DNA of 64,000 nucleotides from an uncultured Eubacteriales bacterium (GTDB taxonomy: Bacteria > Bacillota > Clostridia > Oscillospirales > UBA644), in NCBI GenBank assembly GCA_900547165.1, contig URFZ01000002.1, forward strand, positions 1 through 64,000. The letters run 5' to 3'. Every line of letters starts with the position of its first letter. Position 1 is the stretch's first letter. The notes below the pieces were generated by a model that was not told where the DNA came from, made no database searches, and saw nothing but the letters and a program-made list of their open reading frames with translations. A program made the position numbers and the translations under genes. Positions 42,167-51,045 of this stretch are shown here, one piece after another.

Positions 42167-43495
42167 TTAACCTTTGACGCTCGGTATTTTTTTTGCGACG
42201 AAATAGAAAATTCTCATTGCATCGACTATATCGACGTTTTCATCGTCGTTTGTGTCGCAGCCGGCAAGCGCTTCATCCGGAAGAGGCGCTTTCTTCGCAA
42301 CGTGATAGAATACAAGCATTGCGTCTGTTATATCGACCTTTCCGTCGCCGTCCGCGTCGCCGTAAACGACGGTTGCGCCGCCTATCGGATAGCACGGATA
42401 ACCGCCCCAATCGGGAGTGGAGAATCCCGCGGAGAAGCTCGGTTCATAATATACGGTCAAACCGCTCTTTTCGGGCAGGTATTCGGACGGAACGAACCCG
42501 TCCGAGATAAATGCGTTTCCGTGAAATGTCAACTTTTCCAATGACGAACATTTATCAAAAGCGTTTTTACTGAGCGAGGTCAGACTTCTCGGCAGAGAAA
42601 CCTCTTTCAGGGAGGTGCAGCCACCGAAAGTTCTTTGCGGGAGTTCGGTCAAGCCCTCATTGATTGTCGCGCTTTCAAGCTCGTAACAGCCCGAAAAAAC
42701 GAACAATCCGAGACTTTTCACGCTTGACGGAACGGTTATGCTTTTGAGTTCGCCGCACAAAAAGAAAGCCGCCGAGTCTATCTTTTCAATTGTGTCGGGG
42801 ATAATTATCTCCGTCATTTTTTTACATTCCGCAAACGCGTAATCGCCTATCTCCGTTACGCTTCCGTCCGCGGGTATCCCGCTCGTGTCCGTCCCGCAGA
42901 CAAGCAGTTTTTTTGCCGTGTCAACAAGGCAACCGTTCGTTATAACATACCTTTCGTTTCCTTCTTCCAGCGCGACTACGGTATTTTCACACCAAACAAA
43001 CGGATTTATGCCTATCCGCGTCACGTTTTTCGGAATTGCGGAAAAAGTCGCCTTCCGGCAGTTGTTGAATGCAAGGGAGCCTATCTCTTCAAGCGTTTCG
43101 GGAAATATTACGCTTTCAAGAGAGCGGCAGCCGTTAAAAGCGTAATTTTTTATTCTTATGAGAGAGGACGGGATGTTCACGCTTTTCAGATTCGAGCACA
43201 GCGCGAACGCGTTTATTCCTATTTCAGTCAGTGTTTCGGGAAGATTGATTTTTATTATGTTTTTGTTCCCGTAAAACGCTTTTTCTCCTATCTTCGCAAC
43301 CTCATATCCTCCCAAAACGGACGGAACGGTCACCTCGCTGTCCGCGGAAGCCGAAACTTCGACAACGGTCGCCTTTCCGTTTTCGATTTCATAACCGAAA
43401 ACTCCGCTTTGCGCCGCGTTTGATGGTATCCCCGCCAGAGGAGCAATCCCGACGGCGACGAACACCGCGATTGCAAAAGAAATGGCTTTTTTCAT
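42167..43495 (-). CDS. Secreted BspA-type leucine-rich-repeat protein with C-terminal dockerin
   Basis: 442 residues. Signal peptide (MKKAISFAIAVFVAVGIAPLAG..., about 30 residues), then roughly 11 BspA/LRR_5 repeats with the pattern 'IP.(T/S)(V/L).(K/R)IG..AF..C..L..(V/I)', and a C-terminal type I dockerin: two Ca2+-binding loops, DADGDGKVDITDAMLVFYHV and DTNDDENVDIVDAMRIFYFV. The dockerin implies docking to a cohesin scaffold on the surface of this or a neighbouring cell; the LRR part may bind protein or glycan. ATG 43495 follows AAAGGA; an earlier in-frame Met is less likely. Confidence 0.93.
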   Translation of the reverse strand: MKKAISFAIAVFVAVGIAPLAGIPSNAAQSGVFGYEIENGKATVVEVSASADSEVTVPSVLGGYEVAKIGEKAFYGNKNIIKINLPETLTEIGINAFALCSNLKSVNIPSSLIRIKNYAFNGCRSLESVIFPETLEEIGSLAFNNCRKATFSAIPKNVTRIGINPFVWCENTVVALEEGNERYVITNGCLVDTAKKLLVCGTDTSGIPADGSVTEIGDYAFAECKKMTEIIIPDTIEKIDSAAFFLCGELKSITVPSSVKSLGLFVFSGCYELESATINEGLTELPQRTFGGCTSLKEVSLPRSLTSLSKNAFDKCSSLEKLTFHGNAFISDGFVPSEYLPEKSGLTVYYEPSFSAGFSTPDWGGYPCYPIGGATVVYGDADGDGKVDITDAMLVFYHVAKKAPLPDEALAGCDTNDDENVDIVDAMRIFYFVAKKIPSVKG

Positions 43496-43539
43496 CTTTT
43501 CATTCCTTTCGTTTTTACTCATTTTGTTTTTCAAACAGA

Positions 43540-43568
43540 ATTATAGCACCTGTTTGCGGAAATGTAAA
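43540..43568 (-). promoter_or_regulatory. Promoter of the LRR-dockerin gene
   Basis: TTTACA (complement of 43563-43568), 17 bp, TATAAT (complement of 43540-43545) preceded by TGC, on the minus strand. Confidence 0.78.
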
Positions 43569-43675
43569 GTATGATTTGATAAATTTTCGGGGATTTACAA
43601 CTTTTTGAAAAGCTGTCGCCGTTTTTCGCGGACATTCCGGCGGAGGTCGGATCAAAAAGCAGATGAGGGAGGAAC

Positions 43676-44065
43676 TGTAAAAAATACCACTGCCGTTTAT
43701 TATGCGGCATATCAACTGAAATTGCAGGTAGATATCGAAAAGGTCATAGAGATCTCAGACCCGATATATGCGTTTTGCGATGTTTTGAAACATATCGACC
43801 TAAAAATATCTTTCCGATAAGGAAAGCGGAACATGCCGCAAAAGATATAATTCCGAAACATTGCTGAAAGTTATACTGTTCGCATTTATGGAATTCGGAT
43901 ATGTTTCAGTCCGAGAAATCGTGAAACTATGTAAAAACGGCATACGGTTTATGTGACTTTTTCGGTATGATCCCGTTCCGGACAACACATCAAAATATGC
44001 GGAGAAGAGAGAAACGGTTCCTCAAAGACGGACAATGACGCGGCTTTTATGTGAATAAGGGCAAC
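43676..44065 (+). pseudogene. Decayed transposase fragment (DUF772/DDE type, IS1182-like)
   Basis: Three pieces in different frames read like one transposase N-terminus: around 43700-43810 AAYQLKLQVDIEKVIEISDP then IYAFCDVLKHIDLK; around 43848-43953 YNSETLLKVILFAFMEFGYV then SVREIVKLCKNGIRFM and a stop; around 44005-44057 ERNGSSKTDNDAAFM and a stop. These match the DUF772 domain and the later S-K-T-D-x-D-A-x-F-M motif of IS1182-type transposases, with the middle deleted, at least two frameshifts and several stops. The 750-bp gap 43496-44245 holds only this and the promoter at 43540-43568. No terminal inverted repeats or target duplications were found. Confidence 0.75.
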
Positions 44066-44245
44066 TTGAATTATCATGAAGTGGTTCGAAAACATCATCT
44101 TTGAGATGTCCGCACCGGCGGAGCACGTAACAATGATAGATGCCGGAACCGAATTTATCTTGAAAAAGGCGAAAAAGGGTTGTTTACAAAGCATCACGGT
44201 TTCCTCCTTTTTGCGGTTCGGGTGTTTTTAACATTCCCGATATCT

Positions 44246-45469
44246 TTACGCCCATTCGCCGTTGATAAATATTGGTGTCGCTTTGCCGTTCTTGTAGCCT
44301 GTTATGCGCATATCGGGTGCGCCGACCATGAAATCAACGTGAATAACGCTGTCGTTCAATCCGAGTTCGCGGCATTGGTCAAGCGTCAGGTTTTCAAAGT
44401 TTTCAATGCAGTCCGCAAAGCCCATGCCCATCGCGATATGGCAGCTTGCGTTTTCGTCAAAGAGCGTTTCGTAAAACAGCACGCCGCTGTTGTTTATCGG
44501 ACTGTTGCACGGGATAAGCGCAAGTTCTCCTATATATGACGCGCCCTCGTCGGTCGTCAGCATCTTTCCGAGAAGTTCTTCGCCCTCTTCCGCTTTCCAC
44601 GCAACGGCTTTACCGCCCTTGAAGTCGATGTAGAAGTTATTGATGATGTGTCCCTGATAGGAAAGCGGCTTTGTGCTTACAACTCTGCCCTCCGCTTTGC
44701 CTTTCATCGGGCTTGTGAATATCTCCTCTGTTGGGAGATTCGGGTTGAATACCGTTCCCGAAAGCGTTTTGTCGCAGCCGCCGTGCCAAACGCCCTGCGG
44801 CATAAGACCTACCCTGAAATCCGTTCCGTTCGAGGATTTATACTCTATCGTATCAAACTTGCAGTCGTTAAGGAACCTACTCTTTTCGGCAAACGTCTTG
44901 TTGTGCGCTTCCCATGCGGCTGCGGGGTCGTTGTCCTCCGTTACGCGGACGGAAGCCAATATCTGCGCCCAAAGCTTTTCGACCGCAACACTCTTTCTGT
45001 CGTTCGGAAATACCTTTTTTGCCCAAGCCACGGTGGGAACCGCCGCTATCGTCCATTGATGTCTGTTTTCGATCTTGTCGCGGTACGGTTTCATAACCTT
45101 TGAAACCGCGATATTCGCCTTTTGCAGTTTATCCACATTAACACCCTTGATCCCGTCGGGATCTTCGCCTATAAGGTAAATGCGGCAGGGCAGTTCTTCC
45201 GTCATCAACTGCATTTTTGCCTTTTGCCATTCGGGAACTTCGGAAAGCGATTTGAGCGTTCTGTTTTTGAAGGAGAGTTTCGTTATCGGCTGGCAACGCC
45301 ATTCAACGGAAACGCAGCTTGCTCCCGCCTTGTAGCATTCGTCAACAACAAGCGGAGTAAATTCGTAAAGTTCCGCTTCGGAGTAAACGATGACTTTTTG
45401 TCCTTTTTGAACGTTTGCGCCGACGCGCGCTATGAGTTTTGCATATTTTTTCAAAAGAGTTTTTTTCAT
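44246..45469 (-). CDS. M29-family metallo-aminopeptidase (AmpS/PepS-like)
   Basis: 407 residues, the length of thermophilic-type M29 aminopeptidases (aminopeptidase T, PepS). Family marks: YARLIARVGANVQKGQKV-like N-terminus, NLPTEEIFTSP, GELALIP, LFDENASCHIAMG and SVIHVDFMVGAPDMRITG near the C-terminus, which hold the Glu, His and Asp ligands of the two metal ions. It trims N-terminal residues from peptides in the cytoplasm. It follows the DUF4091 gene by 22 bp and is the last gene of the transcript started at the folate riboswitch, or has its own promoter not seen here. Confidence 0.92.
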   Translation of the reverse strand: MKKTLLKKYAKLIARVGANVQKGQKVIVYSEAELYEFTPLVVDECYKAGASCVSVEWRCQPITKLSFKNRTLKSLSEVPEWQKAKMQLMTEELPCRIYLIGEDPDGIKGVNVDKLQKANIAVSKVMKPYRDKIENRHQWTIAAVPTVAWAKKVFPNDRKSVAVEKLWAQILASVRVTEDNDPAAAWEAHNKTFAEKSRFLNDCKFDTIEYKSSNGTDFRVGLMPQGVWHGGCDKTLSGTVFNPNLPTEEIFTSPMKGKAEGRVVSTKPLSYQGHIINNFYIDFKGGKAVAWKAEEGEELLGKMLTTDEGASYIGELALIPCNSPINNSGVLFYETLFDENASCHIAMGMGFADCIENFENLTLDQCRELGLNDSVIHVDFMVGAPDMRITGYKNGKATPIFINGEWA

Positions 45470-45491
45470 TTTTGCTGTCTCCTATGTGATT

Positions 45492-47864
45492 TTAATCTAC
45501 TTTTACAAACGCTATATCGGAGATTCCGACAAGGAAATTTTCCGCATAACTTCCGCTGTTAGCTATCGTTATGCGTGTCACTTTCGTGATTTTTGCACCC
45601 TTTTCGTAAAAAGCGGCAAGCGGGATATAAACGGTCATTGTTTTTCCGGGGTCGAGCGCCATGCGGAAGGGGATCTCTACCCTTGCAAGCCCCGCATCGA
45701 CCGCGACCGACATGGACGTTATGAAAGACGCGGTATTGTTTGTCATTGTTACGGCGATATGCGTGCTGCCCGCCAATTCGGACGCTTTGAGGTGTCCGAG
45801 GTCTTTTAATCTGAACTTTGCAACGTTGTTTGCGTCGCGCAGGTCGAGTTGGATATTTCCGTTTTCAAAGCCGATAACGGCATTCCCCGACGTCTTTGCA
45901 ACGGCATTGTAATCATCTTCCGAAATTCCGCCTTCGGCAAAAATGCTGTGAACCGCCGAGTTGTCAACGCTTTTCGCATAAACGGTTTTTATGACGGTCT
46001 CTTCGTTTATTTTTATATTCAGGTCTTGTCTTGCTTCACGGCAGTTGACTGTGAGCGTATATTTTGATATGTTTTCATTTACCGCCGTTTCTGCCGTTTC
46101 TTCGCCGTTTACGGAAACGGAAGCGCCTTTCGGAGCGTAGACAGTAACATAACGGATGTAGAAAAGCGTGTCGTTCGAGTCCGTAACAACGGATATGAGC
46201 GGCGCGTTTTCGTCAAACGTCAGAATGTCTTCATAAGTCTTTGTAAGTATTTGTTTATATGCTTTTTGGCTGTCGGAATAAACTCCGTCTATCTGCGTGT
46301 CGAGCGCGTTTTTTGCGTTGGAGTAATACAACCCCATTAATTCGTTGATGAGTGCGTCCGAATAGATGCCCGCTTTTTCCGCCGCGGTCTTCAACTGCTG
46401 TTCTCTTGTTGTCAACAGTTCATAGTATTCGCCGCCCTCGCGCAGATAGCGCAGGCGTATGCTTTCGCAGATAATGTTGTCGTTTGTTATGCCTTTGCCT
46501 TTTTGCCCGGGGTAGAAGAATGTCGCTCCGCCGCCTCGGGGATCCCATATTTCTCCGGGGAGGAAGCAGTAAACATCGTTCCACATATCCCTGCACAATG
46601 TCAGATTTTCTTCTTTATATGAATCAAAAGAGCCCGAATGGTATATCGACCATATAAGCATGCCGTCAAAGTCAAATTCTTTTGTTTCGGAGAAGTGCGC
46701 CATTGTGTGTGCCAGCGAATTGTCGGCTATCTGCCCCGACTCGTTTTCGTAACGCCACATCGTTGCGCCCGTTTCCTTTATTCTCCGTCTGAGGTCGGCA
46801 TTATGCGCGGGAACATCGCTCAGACACCAGAATTTCAGATGCCCGAGAAGCCCCATCTGCACCGAGTTCGTGGGACAAAGGTCTTTCAGGTCTGGAATAA
46901 ATTCGTTAAGGTAATCAAGATATGTGCAGATATCGGGCACCATGCTCGAATTCGGTTCGTCGCGCGTGTAAATGTAGCATCTGTCGAGAACCCCGTTCTC
47001 GCGCAGTATGTCACAGATGACTTTTAATCGTTCCAGCTGCCACAGATCGATGTTCAGACAGGTGATCCTGTCATCGGCTTTGAGCGAATCAACAATATAA
47101 TTAGCGTATTCTTCGTCCGTTTCAAAGTCCCAATGTCCTTTTGCAAGCGTGGACGGCGTAAATCTGCTTCTGAGCAGCTTTTCACGCAGATCCGTTTCAA
47201 GTTCGTGCCATTCCTCTTCGGGAAGACCGGGAAACTCTTCTCTTACTCTGACGAACACTGCGCCGTAAGTGTCAAGAGAAGCTTTTAGAGGAATATCAAC
47301 GTCAAGAACATTTATTTCAACGGGAATATCAAATTTTGTCCCTCCGAAAGAGACCGTCACAACTCCCGTGTAAAGCCCCGCTTCCGTTCCGAGAGGCACT
47401 TCCGCGTCGAACCAAAGCGCGCAGTTATGCCCGACTTCGGTCTTAAACTCGTCCGCAACTTTGTCCGTCGGAATAAGCCCGTCGGGGTAATATGTATTCT
47501 CCGAAATCGTCGGAATTGGGTGGAAGTATTCTCTGTAAGCGGAAAAACAGCCGTCGGGGAGAGTCTCTCCTTTTTCATTTGAAAAGGAACCGACCTCAAC
47601 GCTTATTTTTCCTATCTCGGAAACTTTGTCCCTGAAAATGAACTGTGCGCTTCAGAGGTCGTTTCTGCCTATGTCGAAGCGGAATTTTTTGTCCATGGTC
47701 TTCGGGATTTCTTCGCTACGTTCGAGTTTGACGGAAGACGGAATGATGCTTGCGTAAACATCGCCGCTGACAAAAGCGTATTTGTCGGGACGGACGGAAA
47801 CCTTACATCCGCAAACGGACAGTGCAAGCGATAAAAGCAGAGTGAGAGCGACGGCTTTTTTCAT
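45492..47864 (-). pseudogene. DUF4091 (GH-like) lipoprotein interrupted by one in-frame TGA
   Basis: A lipoprotein start (MKKAVALTLLLSLALSVCGC) reads 70 codons to TGA at 47652-47654, and the same frame then continues without a break for 719 codons to 45492. Reading through, ...FRFDIGRND-L-(TGA)-SAQFIFRDKVSEIG... matches the N-terminal strand normally written R-N-E-x-E-S-A-Q in DUF4091 proteins; downstream are the sandwich domain, a TIM-barrel-like domain, the DUF4091 block (YLREGGEYYELL) and a C-terminal sandwich. So it is one gene with a nonsense codon, not a frameshift. A shorter GTG-started ORF from 47399 would begin mid-domain without signal peptide. Start 47864 is chosen because AAAGGA lies 8 nt upstream; the ATG at 47873 overlaps folC. 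Family role: presumed cell-surface glycan degradation. Confidence 0.8.
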
Positions 47865-47869
47865 GGTTT

Positions 47870-49132
47870 TCATCCTTTCAAAGTGTTTCGGACGCTTTCC
47901 GAGACGTCGTTGTACGAATAAAGAGAACCTATTACAAGAACAGGTTTTTTATATGAAAGGGCGATCTTAACACCCTCTTTTATACTGTTTGCGGCGCGCG
48001 CGTTTGCCCCCGCTTCGCAAAACTCTTCCGCAAGCGCTTCCGCGGGGAGCGCGCGCGGAGACGTCGGCGCGATACATATCACACGGTCGGCGATCTTTGC
48101 AAGTTCTTCCGCCATTTCGCCGTGCGCCTTGTCCGCAAGAATGCCGACAAGCAGATTTATCTTTTTATCCCCGAAATATGCGCGGACGCTTTCGACCGCC
48201 GCGCGGACGCCCTGCGGATTGTGTCCGCCGTCATAAAGCACAACGGGTTCGTCCGCTATCTTTTCAAACCGCGCCTGCCAAACGGCGGAGGAGAGTCCGT
48301 CTTTGACCGCCGTTTCGGAAATTTCAAAACCGTGCTTTCTCAAAACGTCAATCGCTGCCAGCACCGTTGCCGCGTTGGCAGGCTGATAAAGCCCGAGCAG
48401 GCGAATAAAATATTCTTTGCCGTCAAATTCAAATTCCGTTCCGTCAAGCGTTGTCGAAAGTATTTTGAACAAATCGGGATTTTTGACCGTCAGTTCCGAA
48501 TGTTTTTCTTCGCACTCTTTTTCTATGACGGCAAGAGCTTTTTCGTTGTTGCCGCCGTAAAGCGCGGGACAGTTTACTTTGATTATACCCGCCTTTTCCC
48601 ATGCGATTTTTTCTATCGTGTCGCCGAGGATTTCGGTGTGATCGAACGCTATGCCCGTTATGACGGAAAGCAGGCTGTTTTTTATCACGTTGGTCGAATC
48701 GTATCTGCCGCCCAGCCCGACTTCAAGCACAACTATGTCGCACTTTGTCTCGTAAAACCACAAAAATGCCGCGGCGGTGATGAAATCGAAAGACGACGGC
48801 GGCGTTTTCATCGTGTCTGCCTTTTGTCTTACCCTCAAAAAAAGGTCGTTTATGTCGTCCTCCGCTATCGGAAGTCCGTTAACCCGTATGCGGTCGTTAA
48901 AAATTACGATATAAGGCGACGTGTAAAGCCCGACTTTATACCCCTGCTTTTGAAGCACGGAACTCATCATCGAGCAAAAAGAACCTTTGCCGTTCGTGCC
49001 CGCAACATGGATAAACCTCAGTTTGTCCTGCGGATTGCCGAGCAGAGAAAGCAACTCTTTTTCGCAATCCGTGCCGAAGCGTGAGCCTATAAGCCGCAGT
49101 TTTTCGAGATATTTTTCGTTCTCTTCATTCAT
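47870..49132 (-). CDS. folC: Bifunctional folylpolyglutamate/dihydrofolate synthase
   Basis: 420 residues. Mur-ligase-type enzyme that adds glutamates to folates (and may make dihydrofolate from dihydropteroate). P-loop GTNGKGSF at 45-52, the FDFITAAAFLWF block, LEVGLGGRYDSTN with the metal-binding Glu, GIAFDHTEILG and C-terminal LYDGGHNPQG, as in FolC. It overlaps folT by 4 bp and the DUF4091 gene by the TGA/ATG at its end. Polyglutamylation would trap the folate imported by FolT. Confidence 0.95.
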   Translation of the reverse strand: MNEENEKYLEKLRLIGSRFGTDCEKELLSLLGNPQDKLRFIHVAGTNGKGSFCSMMSSVLQKQGYKVGLYTSPYIVIFNDRIRVNGLPIAEDDINDLFLRVRQKADTMKTPPSSFDFITAAAFLWFYETKCDIVVLEVGLGGRYDSTNVIKNSLLSVITGIAFDHTEILGDTIEKIAWEKAGIIKVNCPALYGGNNEKALAVIEKECEEKHSELTVKNPDLFKILSTTLDGTEFEFDGKEYFIRLLGLYQPANAATVLAAIDVLRKHGFEISETAVKDGLSSAVWQARFEKIADEPVVLYDGGHNPQGVRAAVESVRAYFGDKKINLLVGILADKAHGEMAEELAKIADRVICIAPTSPRALPAEALAEEFCEAGANARAANSIKEGVKIALSYKKPVLVIGSLYSYNDVSESVRNTLKG

Positions 49133-49686
49133 TTTGTTTCACCTCTGAGCCGTCCGAAAAACGCTCTTGCGCCGCTGTTCAGAACCACCAGCCGAATTAT
49201 AACGGTTATCGCCGTGTAATTTATCGCAAAGGACGGAAGTCTGCCAATCACATAAAGATAAAACGGCGTGCCCTTTGCGTACCACAGCCACAGTCCGAAC
49301 GACGTCACGAGCGCAGACCCGACAGCCGCGGCGGGAATTATCGAAAGAAACAGACGCAGCGTCAGCGGCAGCTTTACAAAAACGTAATTGTAAAAAATGC
49401 CCGAAAGGAACGCTGTCAGCACAAAGCCGAGCGTGACCACGGGATTTATCGTATATCCCGCAAGAACGCAACCCAAAAGATCGGCAATAAGAGCGGTTAT
49501 CGCGCCCGCGACAGGCGAAATATAAATTGACGCGAATATGACGGGCAACGCGCCGAGACCTATCCGTATCGCGGATCCCACGGGTATCATAACGAATTTG
49601 TCGAGAACGACCGTCATTGCGATGCAAAGTCCCATGACCGCAAGCGTTTTGGGTGAGAAGAGAGTTGTTTTGATGTTTGTTTTCAT
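49129..49686 (-). CDS. folT: Folate ECF transporter S component
   Basis: 185 residues with about six transmembrane segments. Sequence such as LAVMGLCIAMTVVLDKFVM, IRIGLGALPVIFASIYISP then VAGAITALIADLLGC is typical of the FolT-type S proteins, which bind folate and work with the shared EcfAA'T module (not in this window). ATG 49686 lies behind a strong AAAGGAGGC; an open frame extending 62 codons upstream is inside the riboswitch and rejected. The THF riboswitch and the neighbouring folC confirm folate as substrate. Confidence 0.95.
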   Translation of the reverse strand: MKTNIKTTLFSPKTLAVMGLCIAMTVVLDKFVMIPVGSAIRIGLGALPVIFASIYISPVAGAITALIADLLGCVLAGYTINPVVTLGFVLTAFLSGIFYNYVFVKLPLTLRLFLSIIPAAAVGSALVTSFGLWLWYAKGTPFYLYVIGRLPSFAINYTAITVIIRLVVLNSGARAFFGRLRGETK

Positions 49687-49689
49687 AAA

Positions 49690-49724
49690 AGCCTCCTTTC
49701 CCGTTTTGCCACAAAAAGGAGGCT
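49690..49724 (-). promoter_or_regulatory. Hairpin sequestering the folT ribosome binding site
   Basis: On the minus strand GCCTCCTTT (complement of 49715-49723) can pair perfectly with AAAGGAGGC (complement of 49691-49699), which is the folT ribosome site, with a 15-nt loop. It lies between the riboswitch terminator and the start codon. Confidence 0.7.
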
Positions 49725-49725
49725 C

Positions 49726-49766
49726 AAAAAACGGCGAAAGACAACACGGAAAAGGTTCCGTGCGCC
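49726..49766 (-). terminator. Riboswitch-controlled terminator of folT
   Basis: Inner helix CACGGAA/TTCCGTG (49745-49751 with 49756-49762) with an outer GGCG/CGCC pair (49733-49736 with 49763-49766); the minus strand then reads TTTTTT. It follows the THF aptamer by ~30 nt. Confidence 0.8.
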
Positions 49767-49797
49767 AAACGCCGCAGTGTATCTCCGAGATTGCACA

Positions 49798-49915
49798 ACA
49801 GCGGGATGCGAACGCAAAACCGTGTCGCCCTCTGCGACTTCGTCCGCGGACAACTCCCTGTTCCGACGGCACTTCAAGTGTTTTGAAAACACTAACGCTC
49901 TGCGTTCTACTCTGT
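49798..49915 (-). promoter_or_regulatory. Tetrahydrofolate (THF) riboswitch
   Basis: The minus-strand sequence has the conserved THF aptamer landmarks in order: the closing helix ACAG...CUGU (49912-49915 with 49798-49801), GAGUAG, the AACGCA...UGCGUU helix, GCGUUAGUG, GGGAGUUGUC, a CGAAG hairpin followed by ACGG, and the 3' GCAUCC-CGCU. It precedes folT, a known target. High THF would favour the terminator just downstream and close down import. The region 49916-50040 shows no confident promoter. Confidence 0.9.
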
Positions 49916-50040
49916 TAAAAAAATATATTTTTCATGGGAATATCGAAGATCTTTGAATCTTAGGCTGAATGTGATCAACCTAAAAAGGAGGAAAACTTCT
50001 TTATCCCTCTGAAATACAATTTGATTTTGTCGGGCTGTGT

Positions 50041-50892
50041 CTATTCAGCCTGATTTTGAGAGCCGACAGTTATCTTTTCCCAAGAGTCGACCTCTTTGAC
50101 ATACGCTTCTCCGTCCGATCCGACAGCCCATGCGTCGGTGTATTTCGGCTCAACGGCGAAATTGCCTTTTTCGTCGATATATCCCCAGCCTTTTTCGGTT
50201 TTGACCGCAGCATAGCCGTTTTCAAAACTTTCGGCATCGAGGAAAACGCCTTTTATCAACTGTTTGCCGTAAACATTGACAAACGACCACGAACCGTTTT
50301 TGCAAACGGGAAGAAAACCCGACGAATAATACTTGATATTTTCATAAGAAAATGTTCCGAGTTCTTCTCCGTCAAGCCCGATAAGCCCGTATTTTCCGCT
50401 TTTTTTGACAGCGGCAACGCCGTCCGAGAACGGCTCGGCGTTTTCATATGCAGGCTCGACGAGCCATTTTTTATCAATAACGGCTTTGCCTTTGTCGTTC
50501 GTGCTTTCAAAAAATTGAAGAAAGCCCCATTTACCGTCTTTGCAGACCGCCGCATACCAATTACGTTTTCCGTCGGTCGAATATTCGGTTGCCGGCCTTG
50601 CGTCGTCAAATTCGGCTTCCGTCAATGTCAGCGTTTTGCCGTTATATTTTGTTTTGTAATAATATTTTTCGCCCGAAAGCACTGGGTAAACGTCTGTGTC
50701 CGACGATGTGACGAACTTTGCGCTGCGATAAACAACGCCGCTTTTTGCGGTTGCTTTTTCGTATGTTTTTGAAAAGTTTTCGCCGCTTTTTCCAAGCGTC
50801 AGGCAAAGAATGAGTATGACGAGAGCCGCCGCGGCGACGGCAAGCCATGCAAAAAGTTTTGCGTTACGTTTTTTCTTTTTTCCGCGTGCCAC
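50041..50892 (-). CDS. Membrane-anchored WG-repeat protein
   Basis: 283 residues from GTG 50892, which lies 8 nt after GAGAGG; a GTG three codons earlier is less well spaced. A basic start (ARGKKKKRNAK), one transmembrane helix (about 14-34), then four or more WG repeats: CKDGKWGFLQFFES, KKSGKYGLIGLDGEELG, KNGSWSFVNVYGK and KTEKGWGYIDEKGNFAVEPKY, facing outside. It is related in repeat content to the lipoprotein at 21815-23074 but anchored differently. Function unknown; the neighbours (htpG on the other strand, folT downstream) give no hint. Confidence 0.85.
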   Translation of the reverse strand: MARGKKKKRNAKLFAWLAVAAAALVILILCLTLGKSGENFSKTYEKATAKSGVVYRSAKFVTSSDTDVYPVLSGEKYYYKTKYNGKTLTLTEAEFDDARPATEYSTDGKRNWYAAVCKDGKWGFLQFFESTNDKGKAVIDKKWLVEPAYENAEPFSDGVAAVKKSGKYGLIGLDGEELGTFSYENIKYYSSGFLPVCKNGSWSFVNVYGKQLIKGVFLDAESFENGYAAVKTEKGWGYIDEKGNFAVEPKYTDAWAVGSDGEAYVKEVDSWEKITVGSQNQAE

Positions 50893-50979
50893 GGCAAACA
50901 CCTCTCTACAATCAAATATATATTTTAATTATTATAGCAGACGCAGGAGAAAAAAGCAATAGATTTTCGAATAAAAGCA

Positions 50980-51008
50980 TTGACTTGACACAAAAATTAT
51001 ACTATAAT
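50980..51008 (+). promoter_or_regulatory. Promoter of htpG
   Basis: TTGACT (50980-50985), 17 bp, TATAAT (51003-51008). No CIRCE (HrcA) element is seen around it. Confidence 0.85.
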
Positions 51009-51045
51009 GTATTAGTAAAAATTAACAAAACAGGAGGCCTTTGAT

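Noticed and set aside
47357..47599. Separate small minus-strand gene between folC and the aminopeptidase
   Set aside because: It is a different frame within the DUF4091 gene; the correct frame is continuous except for the single TGA.
47652..47654. Alternative genetic code (TGA as sense codon)
   Set aside because: TGA ends many intact genes here (for example holA, rnmV, rsmD-type overlaps), so the code is standard.
49687..49872. N-terminal 62-residue extension of folT
   Set aside because: This stretch is the THF riboswitch, terminator and RBS hairpin; the AGGAGG-linked ATG 49686 gives a normal FolT.
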